A DNA stretch of 64,000 nucleotides, from the NCBI RefSeq assembly GCF_003149105.1, contig NZ_QGDS01000006.1, forward strand, positions 124,001-188,000, given 5' to 3'. The DNA is from Faecalicatena contorta. GTDB lineage: Bacteria > Bacillota > Clostridia > Lachnospirales > Lachnospiraceae. Shown piece after piece: positions 24,511 through 33,674 of the stretch; positions within the stretch are counted from its first letter, which is position 1; every line of letters starts with the position of its first letter. The translations under genes were made by a program, and so were the position numbers. The notes beneath the pieces were generated by a model. The model had not been told where the DNA came from. It saw only the letters and a program-made list of their open reading frames with translations, and searched no databases.

Positions 24511-25586
24511 AGCATGTGTGGCAATCGGATTATAATTGATGTTCCATGCCCTATTTTACTTTTCACATCTATTGTTCCCTGATGTGCGGTTATAATCTGC
24601 TTGACAATCGCCATACCAAGCCCTGTTCCACCAGCAGGAATATCAGTTGAGGTTCCCCGATAATAGCGGTCAAACAAATGGCTGGCACATTGTTCATCCA
24701 TTCCTTTGCCATTGTCTGTTACCTGAATTTCTATATGTGTACTATTGTGTATCTGTACTATAATTGCCGTACCCGCCGGATTATGAACAACCGCATTGAC
24801 CAGCAGGTTTGAAAAAGCTCTTTTGAGCAATCCGGCGTTACCCATTAAATAAAGAGGTTCTTCCTCTCCAAGTATTTCAAAGCTATTATCTTTAACAGAA
24901 GGCATATTTGCTGCTTCCGCAACCACTCTGCGGATTAGTTCTATCAGTTCGATTTTTTGAGAAGAAAACTTGATGCCGGTGGGGTGATCCATCCGAAAAG
25001 CGATTCCCAGGTCGTTGATAAGTTCCTCCATGTGGGCAGACTTATCCTTGATAAGTTGTAAAAATTCTTTCTTTTCGTCTTCGCTCCATTCATGTTTATC
25101 TGCCAAGAGTATGTCTGTATAACCGGAAATATAAGACAAAGGGGTTTTTAAGTCATGGGTGATTCCTGCCGCCCATTCCTGCCTCAACTGCTCAAACTCT
25201 GTCCGCTTCCGTTCATTTTCCAGCAGGGTTGCAGACAGAGCTTCAAGATTCGCATAGACCTCACGGTAAAGGCGGCTGGAAGGTGAGCGGAAGCGTGTAT
25301 TCGTGACGGTATTAAAATACTCTCCGTTTGATAGCTTTCTTATTTTCACTAAAATATCTGCCATTGGCCGTGCAACATAATAGCCGTAAAACAAGCAATA
25401 TAACAAGTAGACTGCAATAATTATCCATGTTGTCAGATTAACAATAAATAGTTTTTCGGGTTGTTTAAGAACAATAATGTAGAAAATGGCTGGCAGTGAA
25501 ACAAATACAAACATCAATATCTGATGCAGTATAAAATTCAAGGTAAAGCGGACAACCAGCTTACCGTTTACAAGGTTTATTTTCAT
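24507..25586 (-). CDS. Sensor histidine kinase, intramembrane-sensing type
   Basis: The protein has 359 residues. Two membrane helices near the N-terminus (about 14-40 and 50-72) are separated by only about ten outside residues. This layout is used by kinases that sense cell-envelope antibiotics with the help of an ABC transporter. A HAMP-like part, the phosphoacceptor GITHDLKTPLSYISG (His near 145) and a full HATPase (NLLVNAVVHNP, then DNGKGMDE and GGTGLGMAIVKQI) follow. The ATG overlaps the stop of the regulator gene by 4 bases. It acts on the OmpR-type regulator at 25583. Confidence 0.9.
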   Translation of the reverse strand: MKINLVNGKLVVRFTLNFILHQILMFVFVSLPAIFYIIVLKQPEKLFIVNLTTWIIIAVYLLYCLFYGYYVARPMADILVKIRKLSNGEYFNTVTNTRFRSPSSRLYREVYANLEALSATLLENERKRTEFEQLRQEWAAGITHDLKTPLSYISGYTDILLADKHEWSEDEKKEFLQLIKDKSAHMEELINDLGIAFRMDHPTGIKFSSQKIELIELIRRVVAEAANMPSVKDNSFEILGEEEPLYLMGNAGLLKRAFSNLLVNAVVHNPAGTAIIVQIHNSTHIEIQVTDNGKGMDEQCASHLFDRYYRGTSTDIPAGGTGLGMAIVKQIITAHQGTIDVKSKIGHGTSIIIRLPHML

Positions 25587-26299
25587 ACCGTTTCACCTTG
25601 CTTAGGGGGGATAAACTTGTAACCAATTCCTCTTAGATTGACAATGAGAGAAGGGTTCTTTGCATCCCGCTCTATTTTTTTACGCAGGCGCATAATATGA
25701 ATGGAAACCGTTTTTTCGTCTCCAATACTGTCATAGCCCCATATATGCTCGTATAATTGCCCTGCGGTAAATACTTGATTGGGATGGTCGGCCAAAAAAA
25801 GCAAAAGTTCAAATTCTTTGGCCGGACAAGACACTTCTTGCCCGTCTACCCGCAATTGTGCGGCTTTTCTATCAATGACAATAGGACCGAAATGATAAAT
25901 CTCTGTTGCTTGCGAAGCATTTTGATATTGTTTCAGCCTTCGAAACTGTACATTAATACGCGCGGCTACCTCCAAAGGGTTGAAGGGTTTTGTGATATAA
26001 TCATCCCCTCCAATCCCAAGCCCGGTCAACTTATCCAAATCACTTGAACGAGCGGTAAGAAACAATATGGGGACAGCGGTATGCTGCCGTATTTCCTGAC
26101 ATAATCTAAATCCGTCCGTATCGGGCAGCATCACATCCAATACAATCAGGTCATAGGGATTCCGGTTGATTTTTTCCATTGCTTCCTGCCCTGTAAAGGC
26201 ACTGCCGATGGAAGTATAACCTTCCTTGCGAAGTATCGTTTCCAGCATTTTCACAATGCCGGGTTCATCATCGACAATGAGTATTTTTTGCAGACGCAT
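25583..26299 (-). CDS. OmpR-family response regulator
   Basis: The protein has 238 residues. The start at 26299 (MRLQKILIVDDEPG) has AGGAGG 8 bases upstream; the longer frame from 26344 is less likely. The receiver has the acidic pair DDE, the phosphoacceptor Asp in LIVLDVMLPD (near residue 54) and Lys in ITKPFNPLE. The C-terminal winged helix runs from about residue 140, with AKEFELLLFLADHPNQVFTA and TVSIHIMRLRKKIE. It should activate the ABC genes upstream on the same strand through the 11-bp repeats at 28291-28320. Confidence 0.92.
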   Translation of the reverse strand: MRLQKILIVDDEPGIVKMLETILRKEGYTSIGSAFTGQEAMEKINRNPYDLIVLDVMLPDTDGFRLCQEIRQHTAVPILFLTARSSDLDKLTGLGIGGDDYITKPFNPLEVAARINVQFRRLKQYQNASQATEIYHFGPIVIDRKAAQLRVDGQEVSCPAKEFELLLFLADHPNQVFTAGQLYEHIWGYDSIGDEKTVSIHIMRLRKKIERDAKNPSLIVNLRGIGYKFIPPKQGETV

Positions 26300-26360
26300 T
26301 CTTCTGCCTCCTTTTCTGGTATGATAATTTTTATTATCTAACAATTAAAAAAAATAGCCA

Positions 26361-27296
26361 TTATATGGACACGTCACGTTTTTTGAAAACTATCCAGCTT
26401 ATCAGTGAAAGGGCAGAGATATATACAAGCAAGACGGAGATTGAAAAGCCCACCGTCATTTCAGGTCTGGCCGGAATATGGAATATATATAGGCTGATGT
26501 CACTGTTGGCAAAGGGCAGGTATTTTAACCATTCAAATTTTGCCGTTGCATCAATCATGGAATTACCCACAATCATAATAAACATCGAGATTCCAACCGC
26601 CAAAGCACTATTGCGCAAAACCGTAGATATGGCGATAGCAATGGCCACATAGCTCAGAATAGGAATAATGCTCAAACCGTACATTTTTATCACCTGCACA
26701 ACAACGTTCTGTTGGACAATTTGCCCCTGTTGATTTAAGAACAAATCGGTGATATGAATATCTCCAAATCCATAAAGCAGCGCATTTGTTACATATCCAC
26801 ACACCAACAATAATGCCAGCATAACAACGGCAAACAAGGAGGCAGCGATATATTTTGAAAATAGAATTTTTGTGCGGCTGTGGGGACGAATGAGCAGCAG
26901 CTTCATTGTTCCGGCTGTATATTCCCCGGCAACTACATCTGCGGCAATAACGATTGTAAAAATAATAACCATCTCGATTAAACCAGCAGTAGTCAACAGT
27001 GCTGACCAGGGGTTGGCAGGGGGCGTGGGTATATCGTTCTCCAAACGATATTTAGCGATATTTAATTTGTTTTCATTGTCAATCCGGGGCGTACGCGGCG
27101 TCTCTGTAATCTTTGAGCGTTCTTCATACAACTGGACGAGCTGTGTTGTTTCAGCCCGCCAATTTTCTGTATTTGTGCTATTTATTTTACCCATAACAGA
27201 TGCACCTATGGTGATAGCAACTAATAGTAACAGCAGAATCCATGTTAGTTTCCGGTTGTATATTTTCATACTTTCATTAGCAACTAATCCACGCAT
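26361..27296 (-). CDS. ABC-2 type permease (BcrB-like)
   Basis: The protein has 311 residues. It has an N-terminal anchor helix (LTWILLLLLVAITIGASVMG, about 18-37). About 75 outside residues follow, then five further membrane spans with the GEYTAGTMKLLLIRPHSRTKI cytoplasmic loop that is typical of ABC-2/BcrB and lantibiotic-immunity permeases. With the ATPase at 27284 it would make a transporter that removes a peptide or lipid-linked antibiotic from the membrane. Its start overlaps the ATPase gene by 13 bases. The precise drug cannot be told from sequence. Confidence 0.88.
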   Translation of the reverse strand: MRGLVANESMKIYNRKLTWILLLLLVAITIGASVMGKINSTNTENWRAETTQLVQLYEERSKITETPRTPRIDNENKLNIAKYRLENDIPTPPANPWSALLTTAGLIEMVIIFTIVIAADVVAGEYTAGTMKLLLIRPHSRTKILFSKYIAASLFAVVMLALLLVCGYVTNALLYGFGDIHITDLFLNQQGQIVQQNVVVQVIKMYGLSIIPILSYVAIAIAISTVLRNSALAVGISMFIMIVGNSMIDATAKFEWLKYLPFANSDISLYIFHIPARPEMTVGFSISVLLVYISALSLISWIVFKKRDVSI

Positions 27297-28219
27297 TTCT
27301 TCTCCTCCGTTATCTCCAAAAACTTATCTTCCAATGTCTGCTCTTTCATTTGGATGCTATACACCTGAATACCCGCATCCATCAAGAGTTTATTTATTTT
27401 TGGAATTTCTTCTTTATCCATTTGAATAAATAATTGTCCTGGATGTTCCGTCGGTAAAGCTGTTTTGTTTGCATTAGCAATCAACCATTTCGCCTGTTCC
27501 ATTTGTGCAGGTTCCACGGTGACGCAAATACGGGAAGCCCCGCCTTTATGAACAAAGTCCTGTATGTTTTGAATACTGACCAGCTCTCCATTTTGCAGAA
27601 CCCCAACACGGTCGCACATTAATTCCATTTCGGAAAGCAGATGGCTTGAAACGAAAACGGACACGCCTTCCTCGTGGGCAAGTCTTTTCAAATAATTGCG
27701 CAATTCGTGAATACCCGCAGGGTCAAGACCATTCGTCGGTTCATCCAGAATCAGAAGCGGGGGACGATGCAGAAGAGCCTGTGCAATTCCTAAACGCTGG
27801 CGCATACCGAGTGAATAGGTTCTAACTTTGTTGTGAATCTTTTCTTTTAATCCGACAATCTCAACCATTTCATTGATGCGGGTTTTTGAAACACCAGGAA
27901 TCATTCGCGCATAATGCTTCAAATTTTGATACCCGGTCAAATGCTTATATAAATCAGGATTTTCAACAATGGCTCCCACATTTCGGATTGCCTTATTAAA
28001 ATCCTTTGTAATGCTGTGTCCGTTGATAACAACGTCGCCCTGACTTATTTTTATCAGTCCCACCATCATGCGGATTGTGGTTGTCTTTCCTGCTCCGTTA
28101 GGGCCTAAAAAGCCGAAAACCTCCCCGGCTGGAATATCAAAAGAAAGATCATTCACGATATTCCTATTTCCAATTCTTTTTGTTGCATGTTGCAGCTGTA
28201 CTACTGGTGCTTGATTCAT
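27284..28219 (-). CDS. ABC transporter ATP-binding protein (BcrA-like)
   Basis: The protein has 311 residues. A single ABC domain is followed by about 90 residues of the BcrA type. Walker A GPNGAGKTT lies near residue 40, signature YSLGMRQRLGIAQALL near 130, Walker B LLILDEPTNGLDP near 152 and the switch His in SSHLLSEME near 190. It powers the permease encoded next to it. The gene is first in the four-gene minus-strand operon ATPase-permease-regulator-kinase, behind the repeat-containing promoter at 28275-28320. Confidence 0.92.
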   Translation of the reverse strand: MNQAPVVQLQHATKRIGNRNIVNDLSFDIPAGEVFGFLGPNGAGKTTTIRMMVGLIKISQGDVVINGHSITKDFNKAIRNVGAIVENPDLYKHLTGYQNLKHYARMIPGVSKTRINEMVEIVGLKEKIHNKVRTYSLGMRQRLGIAQALLHRPPLLILDEPTNGLDPAGIHELRNYLKRLAHEEGVSVFVSSHLLSEMELMCDRVGVLQNGELVSIQNIQDFVHKGGASRICVTVEPAQMEQAKWLIANANKTALPTEHPGQLFIQMDKEEIPKINKLLMDAGIQVYSIQMKEQTLEDKFLEITEEKKCVD

Positions 28220-28274
28220 ATATCTCTTTCCTTTCTATAGGCACTAAAAATACCTTTTCGGTAGTTTCAGGTAG

Positions 28275-28320
28275 AGTATAAAAAGTGAAAGTAAACGGAT
28301 GGTAAACGGAAAGCAAACAC
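28275..28320 (-). promoter_or_regulatory. Regulated promoter of the bcr-like operon with 11-bp phased repeats
   Basis: Read on the plus strand, GTAAACGG at 28291, GTAAACGG at 28302 and GCAAACAC at 28313 are each 11 bases apart, the pattern of OmpR-type binding sites. On the minus strand they lie just before TATACT (28280-28275), a -10 with no good -35; the repeats cover the -35 position. This fits activation by the regulator at 25583. Confidence 0.65.
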
Positions 28321-28330
28321 AGTACAAACT

Positions 28331-28364
28331 CTTAAAGGATGGAAACAGGAAACATCCCTTTTTT
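28331..28364. terminator. Weak terminator between the kinase-AraC gene and the bcr-like operon
   Basis: AAAGGATG and CATCCCTTT pair around a 10-11 base loop. T-runs on both strands suggest weak two-way termination at the 3' end of the kinase gene. Confidence 0.4.
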
Positions 28365-30393
28365 AAAGTATATGGCGTCTATATTCCTCAGGAGAGCAGC
28401 CAAAGTGTTCCTGAAACTCTGTGAAGAATTGCTGCAGGCTTTTATATCCGCATTCCTCCGCGATTTCGTAAAGATTAATTTCAGGGCGGGACAGGAGATT
28501 AAGGGCCTGTACAAGGTGACTCTCTTTTAGTGATTCATCCCCACTGTTCTCTGCCAGAATTTCGGTTTTATATTCACTGGGGATGACGGCGGGAAGGCGG
28601 AATTCTACTTCTGTACCTTTGCCCGGGACGCTGCTATAGGTAAGTCCATACTGGGGGCCATACATGAGCTGAAGCCTCCGGTGAGTGTTATAAACACCAA
28701 TATTAGAACCGGAGCCTGATGAAACACCATGTCCGTTCAGAATATTTTCCAGTTTTTCTTTGGACATACCCACCCCATCATCAGAAATCAATATAACTAT
28801 CGTTTCTTCTTCCAGCCATCCGGTAAGGACAATTGTTCCCTGCTTGGTTTCTTTTTCCAGAATACCGTGAAGAATACAATTTTCAATCACTGGCTGGAAG
28901 GTTAACTTTGGAATAGAACGTTCCAGCAGATGATCCGGAACATCGACCAGGAAATCTATTTTATCATGAAAGCGCATGTTTTGCAGCTGCACATAAATGG
29001 ATACGTGTTCGATTTCGTTTGCTATAGTACTTAAGCTTTTTTTTCGGCTCAGGGTAAGCTTATAAAAGCGGGATAATTTCTGAATAGCGGAAGTTACCTC
29101 CCGGGAACGTCCCTGTTGGGAAAGCCAGTTAATCATATCCATTGTGTTATATAAAAAATGCGGATTTATTTGGGACTGGAGAGAATTGAACTCTGCTATG
29201 CGCAGGTCCTCTGCGGCTTTTGCCTGTTTCTCCATCAATTGGTTGATAACCCGGGTCATGTAATTATAAGTGGAAATCAAATCACCGATTTCATCCTGAG
29301 TATCTGCGGCAGGAAGCGCAACCGGGGGCTCTATTCTGGATTTCGCCATCTGATTGATGACTGCTGATAACCGCTTTGTAATGGAGCGGGAAAGTAGTGT
29401 GGCAATCAGGAAGGCGATAATAATACAGGCTATATATACAAGGATAAAGCCAACCATAATACTTATACTTTTATTAATTATAGGCTGGGAGGGCATGGCT
29501 ACAACCATGTACCAGTCTGTATTTTTTATACGGTAGAATCCGGCGTATACATCTTCACCCAGCACATTTTTCAATATAAAGTTATTGGACGACATGAAGT
29601 GCTCCTGCACTTCGTCATAACTGAAATGATAAGTACCGGACAGAGCAGGGTTTGTAGTAGCAACAAGATTGTCTCTGTTGTTAATGATATAAGCTACATT
29701 ACTCTCCGATGTCAGATTATCTCTCAGCAGAGTATCAAAATGTTCCTGGGAAAAATAGATTGCAAGAAAACAGGGGGTATACTCATTGTTATATGCCATG
29801 CTGGACTTTGTAATATATGCCATATCACCATTGTTCTTAATTTCATTTGAGCCAAGATAAAAGGAAGGACAGAACAATTCATTCAGGGAAGGAGAGCCAT
29901 TGAAAATTCCATACCAGTAGGTTCCCCGTGCATTATTGATGGGAAGGAGCGTATCCGAAACAGGGCGTCCGGAAAAAACAGGATCATCCTGAGGAATATC
30001 CATATACATTTTTACATCTGTTACAAGGCCCTCATCTATGGCCCTTTCTATCGTCTCCTGGAAAGTTTCTGCACTTTTAGAATCAGCAAGGAGACTTAAA
30101 GAGTCTGTTCCGTTAGAGCTGAGGGAGAGCTTGTAAAAATCCTGATTGGTAATCTGATTGTGTAAATCAAGAATTTTTGAAATTGTATCCTCAATCAGCG
30201 GAGCTGTCTGAGTAGATGCGCTCTGCTCTGTCCGTATAGTATCTGAAATAATCATGTCATAAAGCCTTGTATAGAAAAAGACTGCCAGAACAACCATAGG
30301 GATTGTTGCAATCACGAGATGGGTAAAGGTAAATTTGGTCTGAAGTTTCAGGCCTTTATAGGATTTGCTCATGGCTGGAAATATAATTTTCAT
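28363..30393 (-). CDS. YesM/LytS-type sensor kinase fused to a half AraC DNA-binding domain
   Basis: The protein has 676 residues. Membrane helices lie at about 27-45 and 310-335 and flank a large outside sensor part (dCache-like). A HAMP segment follows, then the His_kinase motif SQINPHFLYNTMDMINWL and a HATPase part ending near residue 600. Residues 623-676 add a unit not found in normal YesM kinases: LYEIAEECGYKSLQQFFTEF and GCSPEEYRRHIL. This is the second helix-turn-helix of an AraC domain. The gene overlaps the YesN-type regulator gene by 4 bases, so kinase and regulator are made together. The frame is continuous, and no stop or shift separates the domains. Confidence 0.88.
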   Translation of the reverse strand: MKIIFPAMSKSYKGLKLQTKFTFTHLVIATIPMVVLAVFFYTRLYDMIISDTIRTEQSASTQTAPLIEDTISKILDLHNQITNQDFYKLSLSSNGTDSLSLLADSKSAETFQETIERAIDEGLVTDVKMYMDIPQDDPVFSGRPVSDTLLPINNARGTYWYGIFNGSPSLNELFCPSFYLGSNEIKNNGDMAYITKSSMAYNNEYTPCFLAIYFSQEHFDTLLRDNLTSESNVAYIINNRDNLVATTNPALSGTYHFSYDEVQEHFMSSNNFILKNVLGEDVYAGFYRIKNTDWYMVVAMPSQPIINKSISIMVGFILVYIACIIIAFLIATLLSRSITKRLSAVINQMAKSRIEPPVALPAADTQDEIGDLISTYNYMTRVINQLMEKQAKAAEDLRIAEFNSLQSQINPHFLYNTMDMINWLSQQGRSREVTSAIQKLSRFYKLTLSRKKSLSTIANEIEHVSIYVQLQNMRFHDKIDFLVDVPDHLLERSIPKLTFQPVIENCILHGILEKETKQGTIVLTGWLEEETIVILISDDGVGMSKEKLENILNGHGVSSGSGSNIGVYNTHRRLQLMYGPQYGLTYSSVPGKGTEVEFRLPAVIPSEYKTEILAENSGDESLKESHLVQALNLLSRPEINLYEIAEECGYKSLQQFFTEFQEHFGCSPEEYRRHIL

Positions 30394-31958
30394 TTCAACA
30401 TCTTCTCTCTGTATTTTGACGGGGACAATCCCGTGAACTTTTTGAAACTCTTACTGAAGTAATTACCATTACTATAGCCTACCTTGGATGAAATGTCCGC
30501 AATCTGATAACGTGCATCGGAAAGAAGCTGCATTGCTTTTTCCATCCGATATTCAGTCAGATACTGATTTAGAGTATGTCCCGTCTGATTTTTAAAATAC
30601 GTACATACATAGGAGGCAGAAAGAAATACATGGTCACTGATCTCCTTAATTGAAAGAGTATCTTCTGCATAGTGCTTACTTATATAGTCCTTAATCAAAA
30701 AGATTGTAGAATCCTCCGGAACATATGAGTTAATACTTTGGAAAAATTGTTCTGTCTTAGTAACAAGCATCTGATGAAGTTCCTGATAAGCGAAGCAGTT
30801 CTCCAGGTGCTCTATAATGCTTTCTTCTGTACTGTTTTCACTTAAGTCCCGGCTCAGTTTTAACTTCAGGCGGCTGTCATTGATGTTCATAAAAAGCTTA
30901 TAATAAAGGTCTTTCACTTGATTAGGCAGCAGAACATGGTTTTGGAAATAAGTGGAATACAGGTTTTGGAGTATAGCTGTACAGGCGGAAGAATCTTTCG
31001 AGAGAAGGGCTTCTGTAAATAAAACTGAAATATTTTCCGTGTCATTTATTACGCCTGTATTTATGTGGAAATCATTCCTGCCGGAGGCAGAAAGAAGGGT
31101 TCCGGGCTGAAAGAAGAAACTGCTTTGCAGCAGAACCACAGCAGTTGCATAGGATTGATAAACTTTTCCAATACCAGTTACCGATTCACCCTGTCCAATG
31201 AAAAAATCTCCAAATACACAGAACTGCTTTTTGAAATATTGCCCTATGGCAGTCAGTGCAGTCGCGGATGGTTTGCTGCTTCCCATAATGTGGAACACAT
31301 GGTAAATTGCGTGAAGCTGAATATAAAATGCCTGAAGGTGATAATGGGCAATAAAATCAGAAAAATCACTGCGGAGTTCATTAATAGCTGAGCTGTCAGG
31401 TTCGTTTGTCTTTAGTTTTACAATGTATGTGGTAAAGCTGCTTCCTGGAATCAGACGCAGAGAAAGTTCTTCTGTCAGGCTCATAATTTTCTCAACATTT
31501 TCTTTGTAAGGCTTTGTGAAAAGAAGTGCTAGATGAGAGGTCGTTTCCATAGAGTAGAGATTTTCATTCTGACGTGTGCGCAGATTCTTTCGTCGTCTTT
31601 CTTTTGCCTCCAGAACAGCTTCTTTGATTTCCTCAGGGTCCAGGGGTTTTTCCACATAGTTAATGGCCTTCAGCTTGATTGCCGCTTTTAAATATTCCTT
31701 ATCAGAATAGCCGCTCATAAAAATTACACTGGTGTCAGGGAGGAATTTCTCCAGTGCTTCTACCATCTGGATTCCGTTCATACGCGGCATACGGATGTCG
31801 CACAGTATGATGTCAGGTTTTTGGGAGCGGGCAATGTTAAGAGCATTGATTCCGTCATCAGCCTGAAAAACCTGTGTAATACCCAAAGATTCCCAGTCCA
31901 AAGAAGCAATCAGGCCTTCCCGTGTTAATTCCTCATCATCGACAATCAATAATTTCAT
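30390..31958 (-). CDS. YesN-type response regulator (receiver plus AraC domain)
   Basis: The protein has 522 residues. An N-terminal receiver carries DDEE, the phosphoacceptor Asp in PDIILCDIRMPRMNG (near residue 55) and Lys in NYVEKPLDPEE. A central region of about 280 residues has no clear motif. The C-terminal AraC domain (about 420-522) has the two helix-turn-helix units LSIKEISDHVFLSASYVCTYF and YQIADISSKVGYSNGNYFSKSF and ends LSPSKYREKMLK. It diverges from the CUT2 importer at 32168, which it probably activates on a signal from the kinase at 28363. Confidence 0.92.
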   Translation of the reverse strand: MKLLIVDDEELTREGLIASLDWESLGITQVFQADDGINALNIARSQKPDIILCDIRMPRMNGIQMVEALEKFLPDTSVIFMSGYSDKEYLKAAIKLKAINYVEKPLDPEEIKEAVLEAKERRRKNLRTRQNENLYSMETTSHLALLFTKPYKENVEKIMSLTEELSLRLIPGSSFTTYIVKLKTNEPDSSAINELRSDFSDFIAHYHLQAFYIQLHAIYHVFHIMGSSKPSATALTAIGQYFKKQFCVFGDFFIGQGESVTGIGKVYQSYATAVVLLQSSFFFQPGTLLSASGRNDFHINTGVINDTENISVLFTEALLSKDSSACTAILQNLYSTYFQNHVLLPNQVKDLYYKLFMNINDSRLKLKLSRDLSENSTEESIIEHLENCFAYQELHQMLVTKTEQFFQSINSYVPEDSTIFLIKDYISKHYAEDTLSIKEISDHVFLSASYVCTYFKNQTGHTLNQYLTEYRMEKAMQLLSDARYQIADISSKVGYSNGNYFSKSFKKFTGLSPSKYREKMLK

Positions 31959-32167
31959 ATAGAAACTCTCCTTTTATACAGCTTTTCAATTGCGAAACAT
32001 ACGTTTGACTGGCTATAGCAAAACTACCCTCGCATAATTTTATTCTAATCAAAGTTTATATAAAAATCAATACAATAATAAATTACCCAAAATCAAAATA
32101 TTTTCCTGTTTCAGAAAAATTTTATCATTGTTACACTTAATTAAGAGAGGAAAAGGAGGAGAACACG

Positions 32168-33658
32168 GTGTCTGAATATGTTTTGGAATTAAAAGGTGTT
32201 ACAAAAATATTTCCTGGTGTAAAAGCGTTGAACAACGTGCATTTCCAGCTCAAAAAAGGTGAAGTCCATGCATTGATGGGTGAGAACGGAGCAGGGAAGT
32301 CCACTTTCATTAAGGTGATAACTGGTGTACATAAAGCAGAAGAAGGCGAAATGTTTCTGGATGGAGAGAAGGTAAACTTCAAAGGCCCCAGAGACGCACA
32401 GGCGGCAGGGATTGCGGCTGTCTATCAGCATCCCACATCGTATCCGGATTTGACGGTGGCAGAGAATATTTTCATGGGGCATGAGATTATAAAGAATGGT
32501 ATGATCCAGTGGAAAAAAATGAATGAAGAAGCGGCAAAGTTACTGTCCCGGCTGAATGCGGACTTTGCGCCCACGGCTGAAATGGGTGCGTTAAGTGTGG
32601 CACAGCAGCAGATGGTTGAAATTGCAAAAGCACTTTCCACGAATGCCCGGATTATTATCCTGGATGAGCCGACAGCGGCGCTGACAAAGAATGAATCAGA
32701 GGAATTGTACAGGATTGTTGACAAGCTCAAAGAGAATGGAGTTTCTGTTATCTTTATTTCTCACCGTTTTGAGGACATGTACCGATTGGCAAGCAGGGTC
32801 ACGGTATTCCGTGATTCACAGTATATCGGGACCTATGATGTGGATGAAATTACCAATGCAGATTTGATCAAAGCGATGGTAGGACGTGAGATTAAAGACT
32901 TGTTTCCGAAGCCGGAGGTCCAGATTGGGCCGGAGGTTCTAAGAGTTGAAGGACTTTCCAGAGTAGGATATTTCAAAAATGTTTCTTTCAGTGTTCGCGC
33001 AGGTGAAATTGTGGGCCTGACCGGGCTGGTCGGTGCAGGACGTACGGAAGTGGTTGAGAGCATTTGTGGAATCACAAGACCTGATGAAGGCAAGGTGTTC
33101 CTGGAAGGGAAAGCAGTACATATAAAAAGACCCTCGGATGCTATGGGGCAGGGAATCATTCTTTTACCTGAGGACCGGCAGAGAGACGGTTTGATTATGA
33201 GTTGGGGGCTTGGCAGAAATGTAACCCTTCCTACTATGGGCAAGTATGCAAAGCGCGGATTCAATAATGAGAAGAAAGAAAGAGATATAGCCAAGAAGCT
33301 TTTAGAGGACGTAGATACAAAGGCTGTTACAATTTTTGATCCTGCATCCTCACTTTCCGGGGGTAACCAGCAGAAAGTTGTAGTTGCCAAGGCTCTTGGA
33401 CAGGAGATGAAAGTTGTCATCATGGATGAGCCGACAAAAGGTGTTGATGTCGGTGCAAAGGCTGAGATATACCAAATTATGGGAGATCTTGCAAAACAGG
33501 GTTATGCGATTATTCTGATATCCTCAGAAATGCCTGAGACTCTTGGCATGAGTGACAGAGTTATTGTGATGTGTAATGGAAAAGTAACCGGGGAATTGAA
33601 TCGTGATGAGGCAACTCAGGAGGGAATTCTTGAGCTGGCTATGGAAAAATCAAAGTAA
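32168..33658 (+). CDS. CUT2 sugar ABC importer, ATP-binding protein (second system)
   Basis: The protein has 496 residues. It starts with GTG at 32168 behind AGGAGGAG. There are two fused ABC domains: GENGAGKST near 37, LSVAQQQMVEIAKAL, IIILDEPTAALT; then GLVGAGRTEVVE, LSGGNQQKVVVAKAL and VIMDEPTKGVDVG. It is close to the ATPase at 16794, sharing the opening SEYxLELK and the FxLKKGExHALMGENGAGKSTFIKVITGVH run, so the two systems are duplicates. The gap 31959-32167 to the divergent regulator is A/T-rich and likely holds both promoters; I could not assign exact hexamers there. Confidence 0.93.
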   Translation: MSEYVLELKGVTKIFPGVKALNNVHFQLKKGEVHALMGENGAGKSTFIKVITGVHKAEEGEMFLDGEKVNFKGPRDAQAAGIAAVYQHPTSYPDLTVAENIFMGHEIIKNGMIQWKKMNEEAAKLLSRLNADFAPTAEMGALSVAQQQMVEIAKALSTNARIIILDEPTAALTKNESEELYRIVDKLKENGVSVIFISHRFEDMYRLASRVTVFRDSQYIGTYDVDEITNADLIKAMVGREIKDLFPKPEVQIGPEVLRVEGLSRVGYFKNVSFSVRAGEIVGLTGLVGAGRTEVVESICGITRPDEGKVFLEGKAVHIKRPSDAMGQGIILLPEDRQRDGLIMSWGLGRNVTLPTMGKYAKRGFNNEKKERDIAKKLLEDVDTKAVTIFDPASSLSGGNQQKVVVAKALGQEMKVVIMDEPTKGVDVGAKAEIYQIMGDLAKQGYAIILISSEMPETLGMSDRVIVMCNGKVTGELNRDEATQEGILELAMEKSK

Positions 33659-33674
33659 GGAGGAAATGGGAAAG

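Noticed and set aside
28363-30393. Kinase-AraC fusion as an artefact of a frameshift
   Set aside because: The frame is continuous with a natural linker, and the adjacent regulator already has its own complete AraC domain, so no broken neighbour explains the tail.
32833-33423. 196-codon minus-strand frame inside the second ATPase gene
   Set aside because: Mirror frame of a conserved ABC ATPase, no ribosome site, no recognisable domain.
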